Shown here piece after piece: positions 1 to 10,388 of a DNA stretch of 64,000 nt (position 1 is its first letter; each line of letters begins with the position of its first letter). The stretch covers positions 62,001 to 126,000 of the forward strand of contig NZ_BPQS01000001.1 of assembly GCF_022179385.1 (NCBI RefSeq). The letters are read 5' to 3'. The notes below the pieces were generated by a model that was not told where the DNA came from, searched no databases, and worked only from the letters and a program-made list of their open reading frames with translations. The DNA comes from Methylobacterium longum (GTDB lineage: Bacteria > Pseudomonadota > Alphaproteobacteria > Rhizobiales > Beijerinckiaceae). The position numbers and the translations under genes are program-made.

Positions 1-1563
1 CGCTGATCGTGCGGCGGACATTGGCGTCGATCAGGCTGAGCGTCACGAGGAGCGTCACGCCGAGCCCCAGCGACAGGACGATGGCGGGCGTCAGGGCGCC
101 GGGCCGGTGGAGGTTGGCGAGCGCCATCCGGGGCGCCGGCCAGCGCGGATGCGGCAGGCGGCGGGCGAGGGCCATCAGGCCGAGCGCCACCCCGTGCAGC
201 AGGCCGAACGCGATGGCGGCGGCCGCGATGAAGATCAGCGCCACACGCCGGTCGAAGGCGGTGGCCACCGACAGGCCGACAAGGGCGGCGAGACTCGCGG
301 TGAGCCAGATCCGGTAGCGCCAGCGCGGGCGCACCCGGGACGGGTCGACCGTGTCGCGGAACAGGCCGGAGACCGGCACGTCGTGGGCCCGGCCGAGCGG
401 CGTGATCGCGAACGCGAAGGCGGTGATCAGCCCGTAGGCGGCGGCGAGCGCCAGTTCCCCGGGGGCGAGCGTCGGGTTGAGCGGCAGGGGCAGATCGGCC
501 GCGAACAGGGCGTCCAGGAGGAAGGGCAGGCTCGCGCCGATCGCGAGGCCGATCCCGGTGCCGAGGCCGGCGATCAGCATCACCTGCGTCAGGTAGAGAA
601 CGACCACCTGCGAGCCCGGCGCGCCGACGCTCTTGAGGGTCGCGATCGAAGGCCGCTTGCGCTCCACGAAGGCGTGGACGGCGTTGCCGACGCCGACGCC
701 GCCGACGATCAGGGCAGTCAGGCCCACCAGCGTCAGGAACTGCGTGAAGCGCTCGATGCTCTTGGAAAAGCGCGGATCGGCATTGGTGCGCGACCGGATC
801 TCCCACCCCGCCTCCGGGGTCGACGCGCGGATGCGGGCCTGGGTGGCCTCGAGGCCCGCCGCCCCGGCGGCGTCCTGGGGCAGGACGATCCGATAGCTCC
901 AGCGGTTGAGGCTGCCGGGCTGGACGAGGCCGGTGGCGCGCAGCGTCGGCTCGGAGATCATCAGCCGCGGCCCGAAGCCGATGCCGCCGGCGATCTTGTC
1001 GGGCTCCGACACGATGGTGCCGCGGATCGTCACGTCGTGCCCGGCCAGCGCGATACGGTCGCCGACCTTCACGTCGAGGCGGGTCAACAACGCCGGATCG
1101 GCCAGGGCCCCCGACTGGCCGTCCCGGTCCGCCAACAGGTCGGCGAGCCGACCGGGCGGCTCGGTGACGATCTCACCCGCGGCCGGGTAGGTGGCGGGAT
1201 CGACGGCCTTCAGCTCGACCAGGGCGGCGTCGCCGCTGCCCGCCACCGCCATGGCGCGCAGGGACGCCACCACGTCGAGCCGGCCCTCCCGCGAGAGGGC
1301 CTGCCGCTCCGCCTCGGTCGCCTCCCGGTTGATCAGGTTGTAGGCGAGGTCGCCGCCGAGGATCCGGCGCCCCTCCCGGCCGAGCCCGTCCGACAGCGAG
1401 CGCGAGATCGACGCGACGCCGGCGATCGCCGCGACGCCCAGCGCGATGCAGGCGAGGAACACCGCGAAGCCGCCGAGGCCGGCGCGCAGTTCGCGCAGCG
1501 CGAGCCGCACGGTGAGCGGGATGCGGCGGGGCGCAGGGCCGGGGCGGGTGAGGGTACCGTGCA

Positions 1564-1564
<1 letters not shown>
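1..1564 (-). CDS. ABC transporter permease, FtsX/YbbP family (3' end outside the window)
   Basis: Membrane subunit of an ABC exporter of the FtsX/LolE/MacB superfamily, the YbbP-like branch with the YbbA-type ATPase encoded next to it. About 521 codons are visible and the C-terminus lies beyond the left edge. The first membrane helix is near residues 31-51. A long periplasmic stretch follows, then a FtsX core with helices from about residue 265, including the motif ERKRPSIATLKSVGA. The ATG shares its A with the TGA stop of the ATPase gene, so the two are translationally coupled. In E. coli the same ybbA-ybbP pair lies divergent from tesA, as here. The substrate is unknown. Confidence 0.88.
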
Positions 1565-2265
<701 letters not shown>

Positions 2266-2330
2266 CGGTGAGCCGATCTGTGGGCGATGACGAGCATGGT
2301 GCGCGAGGTCCTCACGTGGGGTCGATCCCC

Positions 2331-2366
2331 TTGGCTGCGATCTTGGCTGCGATCTTGGCTGCAATC
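2331..2366. repeat. Three tandem copies of a 12-bp unit
   Basis: The unit TTGGCTGCGATC occurs at 2331-2342, again at 2343-2354, and with one mismatch at 2355-2366. A degenerate partial copy follows. It lies between the divergent ATPase and arylesterase genes, upstream of the most credible starts of both, so it is probably in the promoter or 5' leader region. Confidence 0.85.
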
Positions 2367-2397
2367 TCGGCTGTTCGGGCCGCGGGTGCATCGCGAT

Positions 2398-3093
2398 ATG
2401 GGTTCGGCATTGGGGCCGCGCCATGACGGCGGCGCCGTGTTCCGGCGCACGGCCCTGTTTGCCGCAGCGCTCGCGGCCCTGATGGTTCCTTTCATGACGG
2501 GTGCGCGGGCTGCCCCGGACGGCCCGATCAAGCTCGTCGCCCTCGGCGACAGCCTCACCGCCGGCTACCGGCTTCCGGCGGATGCCGCCTTCCCGACCGT
2601 GCTGGAGCGCCTGCTCAAGGCCAAGGGGGCTGACGTGACGGTGGGCAATGCCGGCGTCTCCGGCGACACCGCCACCGGCGGCCTCGACCGGGTCGACTGG
2701 TCGGTTCCGGACGGGACCGCGGGCGTGATCCTCGAGCTCGGTGCCAACGACATGCTGCGCGGCACCGACCCGAAGGTGACCGCGGGCGCCCTGTCGGCGA
2801 TCATCGAGCGGCTGAAGGCGCGGGGCATCCCCGTTCTCCTCACGGGCATGCAGGCTGCGCCCAACCTCGGACCGGACTACAAGGCCCGGTTCGACGCGAT
2901 CTTCCCGGCGCTCGCCAAGCGCTACGGCCTGACCCTCTACCCGTTCTTCCTCGACGGGATCATCGGCGACCGGGCGCAGCACCTCGACGATGGGCTGCAC
3001 CCGAACCGTCAGGGCGTCGAGACCATCGCGGCCCGCATACTGCCGACGGTCGAGTCATTTCTGGGGAGCCTGCGGCAGGGGGCGACACGGTAA
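2398..3093 (+). CDS. Secreted arylesterase / SGNH-family hydrolase (TesA-like)
   Basis: GDSL/SGNH hydrolase expected to cleave acyl or aryl esters in the periplasm. The SGNH blocks are visible: block I LGDSLTAGY with the nucleophilic Ser, the Gly block GNAGVSGDTATGG, block III GAND, and block V DGLHPN with the catalytic Asp and His. A signal peptide ending near GARA precedes the mature domain. The start is uncertain. ATG 2398 is given, but GTG 2437 would produce a cleaner signal peptide, and an upstream ATG at 2287 would translate the tandem repeat and is unlikely. The stop TAA overlaps the next ATG (TAATG), coupling it to thpR. Its divergence from an ABC pair matches E. coli tesA-ybbAP. Confidence 0.85.
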   Translation: MGSALGPRHDGGAVFRRTALFAAALAALMVPFMTGARAAPDGPIKLVALGDSLTAGYRLPADAAFPTVLERLLKAKGADVTVGNAGVSGDTATGGLDRVDWSVPDGTAGVILELGANDMLRGTDPKVTAGALSAIIERLKARGIPVLLTGMQAAPNLGPDYKARFDAIFPALAKRYGLTLYPFFLDGIIGDRAQHLDDGLHPNRQGVETIAARILPTVESFLGSLRQGATR

Positions 3094-3632
3094 TGCCGCG
3101 CCTGTTCACCGGTCTGGCGGTACCGCCGCACGTCGCCGACGCGCTCAAGGCCTATCAGGGCGGCCTGCCGGGCGCCCGCTGGATCGAGCCGCGGGACTTC
3201 CACGTCACCCTGCGCTTCCTCGGCGACGTCGAGGCCACCGTCGCCGACGATGTCGTGGAGGCGCTCGGCGAGATGCGGACGCGCCCGCCGCTGACCGTGA
3301 GGCTGACGGGCCTCGGCATCTTCGGCGGCGACAAGCCACGGGCGCTCTACGCGTCCGTGGCGGCCGACCCGGCGCTGACCGATCTCCAGGCCGAGCAGGA
3401 GCGGCTCGCGCGCCGGACCGGGATCGATCCGGAGCGGCGAAAATTCACACCGCACGTGACCCTCGCCCGTCTGAGGCGGGACGCGACACCGGAGGCGACG
3501 GCGATGTACCTGTCGCAGGCGCCGGTCTTCGTGCCGCTGACGTTCACGGTGGATCGGGTGACGCTGTTCTCGGCCCGGGAGTCGACCGGCGGCGGCCCGT
3601 ACCTGGCGGAGGCGCAGTTCCCGTTCGCGTGA
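3093..3632 (+). CDS. thpR: RNA 2',3'-cyclic phosphodiesterase (2H family)
   Basis: Member of the 2H phosphoesterase superfamily, which hydrolyses 2',3'-cyclic phosphates on RNA ends to 2'-phosphomonoesters (ThpR/LigT). Both catalytic H-x-T motifs are present: HVTLRFLG near residue 38 and HVTLARL near residue 128. At 179 aa it is the normal length. Its ATG overlaps the stop codon of the arylesterase, so the two are probably co-transcribed. The protein is cytosolic, with no signal peptide. Confidence 0.88.
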   Translation: MPRLFTGLAVPPHVADALKAYQGGLPGARWIEPRDFHVTLRFLGDVEATVADDVVEALGEMRTRPPLTVRLTGLGIFGGDKPRALYASVAADPALTDLQAEQERLARRTGIDPERRKFTPHVTLARLRRDATPEATAMYLSQAPVFVPLTFTVDRVTLFSARESTGGGPYLAEAQFPFA

Positions 3633-3988
3633 GAGGCCGCACCGCGATCGCCGGACGGGCGGAGGGGCCGCACCGCCCCAGCATCCGGAACGCGGCGCCG
3701 GTCGCTCCAGACGAGGGATCCGCCGGCCGGCGAGGCCCCGCGATCCCCACGCCCGTCGCCCCGACCACAATCCTGGATGAGGCCCGTGTGCGCAGACCGC
3801 CGCGTCACCCGCAACCGGACGGCCGCGCCACGAACCGGCGCGCGCGAGCGCGGGACCGTCCGCCGGGCGCCGTCCCCATCCTCCGCGCCGCTCGGAGAGA
3901 GCCGTTCGTGATTTCCGGACCGCCGCGCCGCACCGGTGCGCCCGGGCGCATTTGACCTTCCGACGCGTTCCTGATTGACCGGCCCGGC
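3633..3988. other. 356-bp gap with no recognisable feature
   Basis: This GC-rich stretch separates thpR from the glycosyltransferase operon. Open frames cross it on both strands, but none has a plausible start or protein-like composition. I find no clear terminator or promoter. Confidence 0.6.
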
Positions 3989-5716
3989 ATGACCACGAGC
4001 CTCTCCGCCGGCGGAACGCCGCGCCTCGCACCCGTCGTCGACCGGATCGGCCGCGGGCTCGACGTGCTGAGCCTGACCCATGGCCGGGCCGTCGCGGCCC
4101 TGCTGGTCCTGTGCCTGATCGTGTTCCTGCCGGGCCAGATCTCGCTGCAGCCGATGGACCGGGACGAGCCCCGCTTCGCCCAGGCGTCGAAGCAGATGCT
4201 GGAGACGGGCGACCTCGTCGACATCCGCTTCCAGGGTGAGGCGCGGCACAAGAAGCCCGTCGGGATCTACTGGGCGCAGGCCGCCGCGGTGGCGGCCGGC
4301 GCGGCGCTCGGCGTGCCCGAGGCGCGCACGCAGATCGCCCTGTACCGGATCCCCTCCGTGATCGGCGCGACGGCCTCGGTGCTGCTGGCCTACTGGGCGG
4401 CGCTCGCGTTCCTGCCCCGCCGGTCCGCGCTGCTGGCCGCGGCCCTCTACGGCGGATGCCTGATGCTCGCGGCCGAGGCGCATCTGGCCAAGACCGACGC
4501 GCTTCTCGTAGCCTGCGCCACTGCGAGCCTCGGGGCTCTCGCCCGGGCCCGGCTGGCGTCGCGGGACGGCGGGCGGGCGCTGTCCGGGCCGACCTTCGCG
4601 GCGTTCTGGCTCGGCATGGCGATCGGCATCCTGGTCAAGGGGCCGATGGTCCCGCTCTTCGTGGGTCTGCCGGCCCTGATCCTCTCGATCCGGATGCGCT
4701 CCGGCCGCTGGCTCCTCGCCCTGCGCCCCTGGCCCGGCCTCGCCCTGACGCTCCTGCTGGTCGCGCCCTGGTTCGCCGCCATCGCCTGGAAGAGCGGCGG
4801 CGCCTTCTACGCGGAGGCGGTCGGGCACGACATGCTGGCCAAGGTCGGCGGCGGCGCGGAGCGCCATTGGGGACCGCCCGGCCTCTACGCGCTCGCCTTC
4901 TTCGCGACCTTCTGGCCGGGCGCGGCCTTCGCCGCCATGAGTCTGCCCTTCGCGTGGCGCGCGCGGCGCGAACCGGCCGTATCCTTCCTGATCGCCGCCG
5001 TGCTTCCCGCGTGGCTGATCTTCGAGGCCGTGCCGACCAAGCTGCCCCACTACGTCCTTCCGCTGATGCCCTGGCTCGCGGTCCTCACCGTGTTGGCCCT
5101 GTCGCGGGGGGCGCTCGATCCCCGGCTGCGGGGGGCGCGCCTGACGGCCCTCCTGCTGCCGGCCATTCCCGTGGGTCTCACGCTCGGCCTCTGCCTGGCC
5201 GGCTGGCGGCTCGATGCCCACACGCTCCCGTGGCCGGCCCTGCCCCTGCTCGCCGCCGCCTGCGCGGTGGCGACGCTGGGCTGGCTGGCCTTCGCGCAGG
5301 GTTCGGGCGAGCGTGCCCTCGTTCTCGGCGTCCTGGCGGCCTGCCTGCTCGGCCCGGCCGTGCTCGGTGTGGCGCAGCTGTCGCTCCCGGCCCTCAAGGT
5401 CTCACCGCGGCTCGCCGCCCTGCGCGACAGGGTGCCGTGCCCGAACCCGCAGGTCGCCAGCCTGGGCTACCGCGAGCCGAGTCTCGTGTTCCTCGTCGGC
5501 ACAGGCCTCGCCCTGCCGCCGGACGGCGCCGCCGCACGCTCCTTCCTGGAGGGCGGCGGCTGCCGCCTGCTCTTCGTCGAGGCGCGCGAGCGCGACGATT
5601 TCAACGCCGCCTGGCCCGTGGGTCGCGGCGTGCCGGCGCCCCTGGCCGAGGTCGAGGGCTTCAATCTCAACACCGGCCGGCGCGTGTTCGTCACGGCCTA
5701 CGCGGTGTCCCCGTGA
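3989..5716 (+). CDS. ArnT-type integral membrane glycosyltransferase (GT-C fold)
   Basis: Polytopic GT-C transferase of the ArnT/PMT group (GT83-like), which moves a sugar from a polyprenyl phosphate to a lipid or protein acceptor on the periplasmic side. The signature MDRDEPRFAQAS near residue 50 carries the acidic pair expected in the first periplasmic loop and is typical of ArnT relatives. About a dozen hydrophobic helices follow, with a short soluble C-terminal part. At 575 aa it matches ArnT in length. The last codons overlap the next gene, an ArnC-like transferase that would make the lipid-linked donor. The sugar and the acceptor cannot be read from sequence. Confidence 0.85.
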   Translation: MTTSLSAGGTPRLAPVVDRIGRGLDVLSLTHGRAVAALLVLCLIVFLPGQISLQPMDRDEPRFAQASKQMLETGDLVDIRFQGEARHKKPVGIYWAQAAAVAAGAALGVPEARTQIALYRIPSVIGATASVLLAYWAALAFLPRRSALLAAALYGGCLMLAAEAHLAKTDALLVACATASLGALARARLASRDGGRALSGPTFAAFWLGMAIGILVKGPMVPLFVGLPALILSIRMRSGRWLLALRPWPGLALTLLLVAPWFAAIAWKSGGAFYAEAVGHDMLAKVGGGAERHWGPPGLYALAFFATFWPGAAFAAMSLPFAWRARREPAVSFLIAAVLPAWLIFEAVPTKLPHYVLPLMPWLAVLTVLALSRGALDPRLRGARLTALLLPAIPVGLTLGLCLAGWRLDAHTLPWPALPLLAAACAVATLGWLAFAQGSGERALVLGVLAACLLGPAVLGVAQLSLPALKVSPRLAALRDRVPCPNPQVASLGYREPSLVFLVGTGLALPPDGAAARSFLEGGGCRLLFVEARERDDFNAAWPVGRGVPAPLAEVEGFNLNTGRRVFVTAYAVSP

Positions 5717-6480
5717 GCGACATGCCCCATCTCAGCGTCGTGGTGCCGGTGAAGAACGAGGCCGGCAACATCGCGCCCCTGGTGGCCGAGATCGAGGCCG
5801 CCTGCGCGGGCCTCGCCTTCGAGCTGATCTACGTCGACGACGGCTCCACGGACGCCACGCCGGCGGCTCTCGCGGCGGCCCGGGCGGGGCGGCCGTGGCT
5901 CCGGGTGCTGCGCCACGCCCGGAGCGGCGGCCAGTCGGCGGCGGTCCGCAGCGGCGTGCGCGCCGCCCGCGGCACCGTCATCGCGACCCTCGACGGCGAC
6001 GGCCAGAACGATCCGGCCTTCATCCCCATCCTGCTCGCGGGCCTGGAGGCGGCCGGGCCGGGCGCGGGCCTCGCCCAGGGGCAGCGGCGCGGCCGCAAGG
6101 ACGGGCGCTTCAAGATGCTCCAGTCGCGGATCGCCAACGGCGTCCGCGGGCGGATCCTGAAGGATTCCACCCGCGACACCGGCTGCGGCCTCAAGGTCTT
6201 CCGCCGCGCCGTCTACCTTCGCTTGCCGTACTTCGATGCGCTGCACCGGTTCATGCCGGCCCTGGTGGCGCGGGAGGGCTTCGCGGTGGTCCACCGCGAC
6301 GTGGTCGATCGGCCGCGCCTCACGGGCGTGTCGAATTACGGCCTGTTCGACCGCCTCTGGGTCGGACTCCTCGACCTCGCCGGTGTGTGGTGGCTGATCC
6401 GGCGCAAGCGCGCGGACCCGCGGCCGGAGGAGATCGCCATCCCGGCCGGTGCGCCGGCAGACCAGGACGTCGGATGCTGA
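5713..6480 (+). CDS. GT2 glycosyltransferase, ArnC/DPM1-like polyprenyl-phosphate sugar synthase
   Basis: Cytoplasmic GT-A family 2 enzyme predicted to load a nucleotide sugar onto undecaprenyl phosphate. Motifs include SVVVPVKNEAGNI at the N-terminus, YVDDGSTD, and DGDGQNDP (the metal and donor site), followed by RDTGCGLKVFRR. The C-terminus holds a hydrophobic patch near VGLLDLAGVWWLI but lacks the two long helices of GtrB. It starts at GTG 5713, overlapping the upstream stop; ATG 5722 is an alternative. The next ATG lies 7 nt before this stop, so the three genes form one translationally coupled operon. Confidence 0.87.
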   Translation: MSDMPHLSVVVPVKNEAGNIAPLVAEIEAACAGLAFELIYVDDGSTDATPAALAAARAGRPWLRVLRHARSGGQSAAVRSGVRAARGTVIATLDGDGQNDPAFIPILLAGLEAAGPGAGLAQGQRRGRKDGRFKMLQSRIANGVRGRILKDSTRDTGCGLKVFRRAVYLRLPYFDALHRFMPALVAREGFAVVHRDVVDRPRLTGVSNYGLFDRLWVGLLDLAGVWWLIRRKRADPRPEEIAIPAGAPADQDVGC

Positions 6481-6806
6481 TCCAGCTCGCCCACGACCTT
6501 CCGGACTACTTCTACGACGTGTTCGTCACCCGGATGGATTTCTGGCTGGTGTTCGGCATCGTCGCCCAGCTGGTGTTCGGCTCGCGCTTCATCCTGCAAT
6601 GGATCGCGAGCGAGCGCGAAGGTCGAAGCGTCATGCCGCTGTCGTTCTGGTTCCTGTCGATCCTCGGCGGGCTGATGACCCTGGTCTACGGCTTCGTGCG
6701 GCGGGAGCCCGTGATCATCATCGGCCAGGGCCTCTCCACCGGCATCTACCTGCGCAACCTCGCGCTGATCTTCCGCGAGCGCCGCCGCAACCGGGGCGCG
6801 GCATGA
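6474..6806 (+). CDS. Small 3-TM protein, lipid-A-disaccharide-synthase N-terminal (LAB_N) family
   Basis: A 110-aa membrane protein with three helices, about residues 19-39, 50-72 and 76-98. It matches the LAB_N family, whose members occur alone or fused to glycosyltransferases. The segment MPLSFWFLSILGG resembles the PQ-loop/SemiSWEET triple-helix unit. It overlaps the GT2 gene by 7 nt and the following gene by 4 nt. Placed between a donor synthase and an ArnT-type transferase, it is a candidate flippase for the lipid-linked sugar, the place ArnE/ArnF hold in enterobacteria. That role is inference from context. Confidence 0.85.
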   Translation: MLIQLAHDLPDYFYDVFVTRMDFWLVFGIVAQLVFGSRFILQWIASEREGRSVMPLSFWFLSILGGLMTLVYGFVRREPVIIIGQGLSTGIYLRNLALIFRERRRNRGAA

Positions 6807-7405
6807 GCCGCGCGCCGCTGCCCCCCTTCTACGACGATCTCGACGCGACTTTCGCCGAGCTGTGGCGGATGCTGGCGGATGGCGTCGCGCACGGCCGCAG
6901 CGGATTCCACCTGCCGGGGCTGGCGACGCTCGGCGCGGACGGCGCCCCCCGGCTTCGCACCGTGGTGCTGCGCGCGGCCGATGCCGCCGCGGGCGCCCTC
7001 CGGTTCCATTGCGATCGCCGCTCCGACAAAGCCGCCGAGATCCTGGCGCACCCGGCCTGCGCGCTGGCCGCCTACGACGACGCCGCGAAGGTCCAGATCC
7101 GGGCCGAGGGCCGCGCCGGCCTGCACACCGACGACGCGGTCGCCGACGGGGCCTGGGCCGAGTCCCGGCCGATGAGCCGGGTCTGCTACGGGAGCGAGCC
7201 GGCCCCCGGCACAGGCCTGGCCGCGGGCGGGGCCTATGCCGTGCCGGACCCCGCGGTGGCCGGAACGCCCGGCCGGCCGCACTTCGCCGTCGTGGTGGTG
7301 GCGGTGGAGCGCCTCGACTTCCTGTATCTCGACCGCCGGGGACACCGGCGGGCGGCCTGGCGCCGGAGCGAGGCGGGCTGGCAGGGCAGCTGGCTCGCCC
7401 CCTGA
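6803..7405 (+). CDS. Pyridoxamine 5'-phosphate oxidase-fold flavoprotein
   Basis: A 200-aa protein with the split-barrel PNPOx-like FMN-binding fold. Segments such as RLRTVVLRAAD, FHCDRRSDKAAEI and AKVQIRAEGRA follow the conserved order of the family, and the C-terminus ends in the usual WR..W.GSWLAP-like tail. The substrate is not clear: it could be a PNPOx homologue or a flavin/heme-type oxidoreductase, and real PdxH is usually more conserved in its C-terminal PLP motif. Its ATG overlaps the LAB_N stop (ATGA), making it the fourth gene of the glycosyltransferase operon. A functional link to that operon is not evident. Confidence 0.8.
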   Translation: MSRAPLPPFYDDLDATFAELWRMLADGVAHGRSGFHLPGLATLGADGAPRLRTVVLRAADAAAGALRFHCDRRSDKAAEILAHPACALAAYDDAAKVQIRAEGRAGLHTDDAVADGAWAESRPMSRVCYGSEPAPGTGLAAGGAYAVPDPAVAGTPGRPHFAVVVVAVERLDFLYLDRRGHRRAAWRRSEAGWQGSWLAP

Positions 7406-7631
7406 GGGCGCAGCACCGCGTCTCACGCGTCTCCCACAGCCATCACGGACGCGGCGAAGCGGCCCGGCGATGCACGCATCGGACGTTGAGACGTGGATCA
7501 CCGCCGCCAGCGCAGGATGAAGCACCGGTCCCACCATCCCATTCACGGTTCGGCGCGTCCCATTTTCTTGCGCCCGCATCGACTCCTCTGTCCTATGCTG
7601 GATAAGCAACGGCCAACCGGGAGTATTTTCC

Positions 7632-9323
7632 GTGCGTCGCTTCGTAAGATTACCTATCGAATACAAGATTGTCCTTGCCTTCGCTTTCATAGCCGCGAAT
7701 TCGATCGGCTACCTCTGGTACATCTCCAAGCGCATGGTCGCGGCCGACGCCGCCTACAGCGCGTATCTCGTCAACGACGCCGCGGCGGCAACGATGGCGG
7801 CGCGCCTCGGCGGGATCGTCCATCAGATGAGCTACGTGGCCTTCCGCGCGCTCGGCGAGGCCGACCCCGACGCATCCGACCGCGTCGGGGCCGCGTTCGA
7901 GCCGCTTCCGGCCGTGGCCGCGGGGCTCCTCGACGGCGTGCGCCGGAACGCTCCGGCGTTCCAGGACCGGACCGGCCGGATCACGGATCTGCTCGACGCC
8001 TACGCCGCGCTCACCGGCGAGATGTGTGCCCTGGCCAAGAAGGGGATGAGCGCCCAGGCGCTGACCCTCGCCCACAGGAAGGTGGACCCCGTCCAGAAAT
8101 CCCTGTTCGCGGAACTCGACGCCTTCGCGGACGACCTCGGCGCGTCGATCCGCACCGGCTCGGGGGCGCTGAGCGCCGGGACCCGCACGACCCTGCACTG
8201 GGTCATCGGATTGTCGGCGGGCGGCATCGTCGCCAGCATCCTCGTCGGGGTGATCCTGGTGAATGCCGGTGTCACGCGCCCGCTCGGCCGGCTCGCCCTC
8301 GCCCTGACGACCATGGCGGCCGGCCAGATCGACACGGAGGTCCCGGAGGCGCGGCGCGGGGACGAGATCGGCGCCATCGGCAAGGCCGTCGAGGGCATCA
8401 AGGACCTGATCTTCCGCCGCGCCGCCGAGCAGGCCGAGGCCGAGCGGCTGCTCGACGAGACCGCCGCGGGCATGCGCCGGCAGGCGCTGCTCGAGCTTGC
8501 CGGCGGCTTCGAGGACACGGTGGGCCGGATCACCGGGCTCGTTTCGGGCTCGGTGGCCGCCCTTCAGGCGACGGCGCGCGCCATGACCGACACCGCCGCG
8601 CGGACGGCCGACCGATCCACCCTGGTGACGGCCGCCGCCGAGGAGGCCGCCGGCAACGTCGACACGGTCGCGGCCGCCGTCGAACAGCTCGGCTCGTCGG
8701 TCCAGGAGATCGGCCGTCAGGCCAGCGGCTCGGCGACCCTGGCCCAGGAGGCCGTCTCCGAGGCCGCGCGGACCGCCGCCCTGGTCGGCGATCTCAGCGC
8801 CGCCGCCGCCCGGGTCGGTGACGTCGTGACCGTGATCGCGTCCATCGCGAGCCAGACCAACCTGCTGGCCCTGAACGCCACCATCGAGGCGGCGCGGGCC
8901 GGGGAGGCGGGCCGCGGCTTCGCGGTCGTGGCGGGCGAGGTGAAAGACCTCGCCGCGCAGGCGGCCCGGGCCACAGGGGAAATCGCGGGGCAGATCGGCC
9001 GCATCCAGGACGCGACCGATCAGGCGGTCTCGGTGATCGCCTCGATCACGGCCCGCATCCGCGAGATCGACGTCGCCGCCGCCGGGATCGCGGCCGCAGT
9101 GGCGCAGCAGGGGACGGCCACCCGGGAGATCGTGCGGAACGTCGCGCAGGCGTCCGCGGGCGCGACCGCGGTCACCGCCACCATGGCGGGCGTCGCCACC
9201 GCCGCCGGCGAGACAGGGACCGCCGCCGGTCAGGTCCTGGCCTCCGCCTCCGCCCTGGCACGCCAGTCGGAGGAACTCGGCGGCGAGGTCCGGCGCTTCC
9301 TCGACACGGTCCGGGCGGCCTGA
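7632..9323 (+). CDS. Methyl-accepting chemotaxis protein
   Basis: Membrane chemoreceptor of 563 aa. TM1 spans about residues 11-31, a periplasmic four-helix-bundle sensor of about 155 residues follows, TM2 spans about 188-211, then a HAMP domain (211-263) and a long coiled-coil signalling domain. The hairpin tip contains the conserved run [18 protein letters not shown] followed by [15 protein letters not shown], which binds CheW and CheA. No C-terminal NWETF-type pentapeptide is present, so adaptation enzymes must bind elsewhere. It starts with GTG, preceded by GGGAG at 8-nt spacing. No che genes are nearby, so it is an orphan receptor. The ligand is unknown. Confidence 0.93.
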   Translation: MRRFVRLPIEYKIVLAFAFIAANSIGYLWYISKRMVAADAAYSAYLVNDAAAATMAARLGGIVHQMSYVAFRALGEADPDASDRVGAAFEPLPAVAAGLLDGVRRNAPAFQDRTGRITDLLDAYAALTGEMCALAKKGMSAQALTLAHRKVDPVQKSLFAELDAFADDLGASIRTGSGALSAGTRTTLHWVIGLSAGGIVASILVGVILVNAGVTRPLGRLALALTTMAAGQIDTEVPEARRGDEIGAIGKAVEGIKDLIFRRAAEQAEAERLLDETAAGMRRQALLELAGGFEDTVGRITGLVSGSVAALQATARAMTDTAARTADRSTLVTAAAEEAAGNVDTVAAAVEQLGSSVQEIGRQASGSATLAQEAVSEAARTAALVGDLSAAAARVGDVVTVIASIASQTNLLALNATIEAARAGEAGRGFAVVAGEVKDLAAQAARATGEIAGQIGRIQDATDQAVSVIASITARIREIDVAAAGIAAAVAQQGTATREIVRNVAQASAGATAVTATMAGVATAAGETGTAAGQVLASASALARQSEELGGEVRRFLDTVRAA

Positions 9324-9439
9324 AGCCCCGGCCGCATCCCCCGGATGGCAGCCCTGCACCGCTCCCCCTGACGCGGAGCGGCCGGCCGGGTTAGACGCAT
9401 GGCACCCGGCCGCCCATCCGGGCCGAACGGGAGGACCTC

Positions 9440-10336
9440 GTGGGCCTCGTCTACGCGCTCGCCGCCTATCTGAGCTGGGGCCTCGTGGTCCCGCTGCACT
9501 TCCGGCTGCTCGGAGCCTACAGTCCGAACCACATCCTGGCCGAACGGATCGTCTGGTCGAGCCTGTTCGCCGGCACGTTGGCCCTGATCCTCGCGGTGCG
9601 CCACCGCCTGAATCTGCCGCTGCCGTTGCGGCGGCGCCACGCCCTCCTGCTGCTCTCGGCCGCGATGATCGGCGTGAACTGGCTGCTCTATCTCTACGCG
9701 ATCAGCAGCGGGCACCTGCTCGACGCGAGCCTCGGCTACTACATCAACCCCCTGGTCAGCGTGGCGCTCGGGCGGGTGGTCCTGGGCGAACGCCTCCGCC
9801 CGCTGCAGGCCGCCGCCGTCGGAATCGCCACCGCTGGCGTGGCGGTGGCCGTGGTCTGGGCGGGCGAGCTGCCCCTCATGTCGCTGTCGCTGGCGGTCTC
9901 GTTCGCGCTCTACGGGCTCGCCCGGAAGATCGTCGGGGTCGACGCCCTCGTCGGGTTCCTGGCCGAGACGCTGCTCCTCCTGCCGGCGGCCATCGCATGG
10001 CTCGTCCTCACGCCCGAGCCCTTCCTGCCGGCCGAGTCCGCGAGCCTCGCGCTCCTGATGCTCACCGGCCTCACCACCGCCCTGCCGCTGATCTGGTTCG
10101 CCGCCGCCGCGGTGCGCCTGCGGCTGACGACCCTCGGGTTGCTGCAATACGTCGCCCCGACCTGCCTGCTCGGCCTCAGCGTCCTCGCCTTCGGCGAGCG
10201 CGTGGAACCGCCGCGGGCGGCGATGCTGGCCCTGATCTGGGTCGCGCTCGCCCTCTACACCCTCGATGCCGTGCGGGGCCGCCGCACGCCGGCTCCGGTG
10301 CCGGCGCGGTCGGATCCGGACCCGATGCGTGTATAA
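9440..10336 (+). CDS. rarD: EamA-family transporter RarD
   Basis: Ten-helix drug/metabolite transporter of 298 aa. The N-terminus (YALAAYLSWGLVVPLHF), the ILAERIVWS segment and the GYYINPLVSV segment are hallmarks of RarD, the protein described as chloramphenicol-sensitive in E. coli. Length is normal. The GTG start is set by a strong ribosome site, GGAGG with 5-nt spacing. It stands alone between the chemoreceptor and the hybrid kinase. The physiological substrate is unknown. Confidence 0.87.
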   Translation: MGLVYALAAYLSWGLVVPLHFRLLGAYSPNHILAERIVWSSLFAGTLALILAVRHRLNLPLPLRRRHALLLLSAAMIGVNWLLYLYAISSGHLLDASLGYYINPLVSVALGRVVLGERLRPLQAAAVGIATAGVAVAVVWAGELPLMSLSLAVSFALYGLARKIVGVDALVGFLAETLLLLPAAIAWLVLTPEPFLPAESASLALLMLTGLTTALPLIWFAAAAVRLRLTTLGLLQYVAPTCLLGLSVLAFGERVEPPRAAMLALIWVALALYTLDAVRGRRTPAPVPARSDPDPMRV

Positions 10337-10388
10337 GGCCTTCCGGTAGAGGCCGCCGATGGGCGGATGATGGGACGTCGCGTGGCCG

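Noticed and set aside
2331..2366. CRISPR-like array
   Set aside because: The units are 12 bp and directly adjacent with no spacers. This is a simple tandem repeat.
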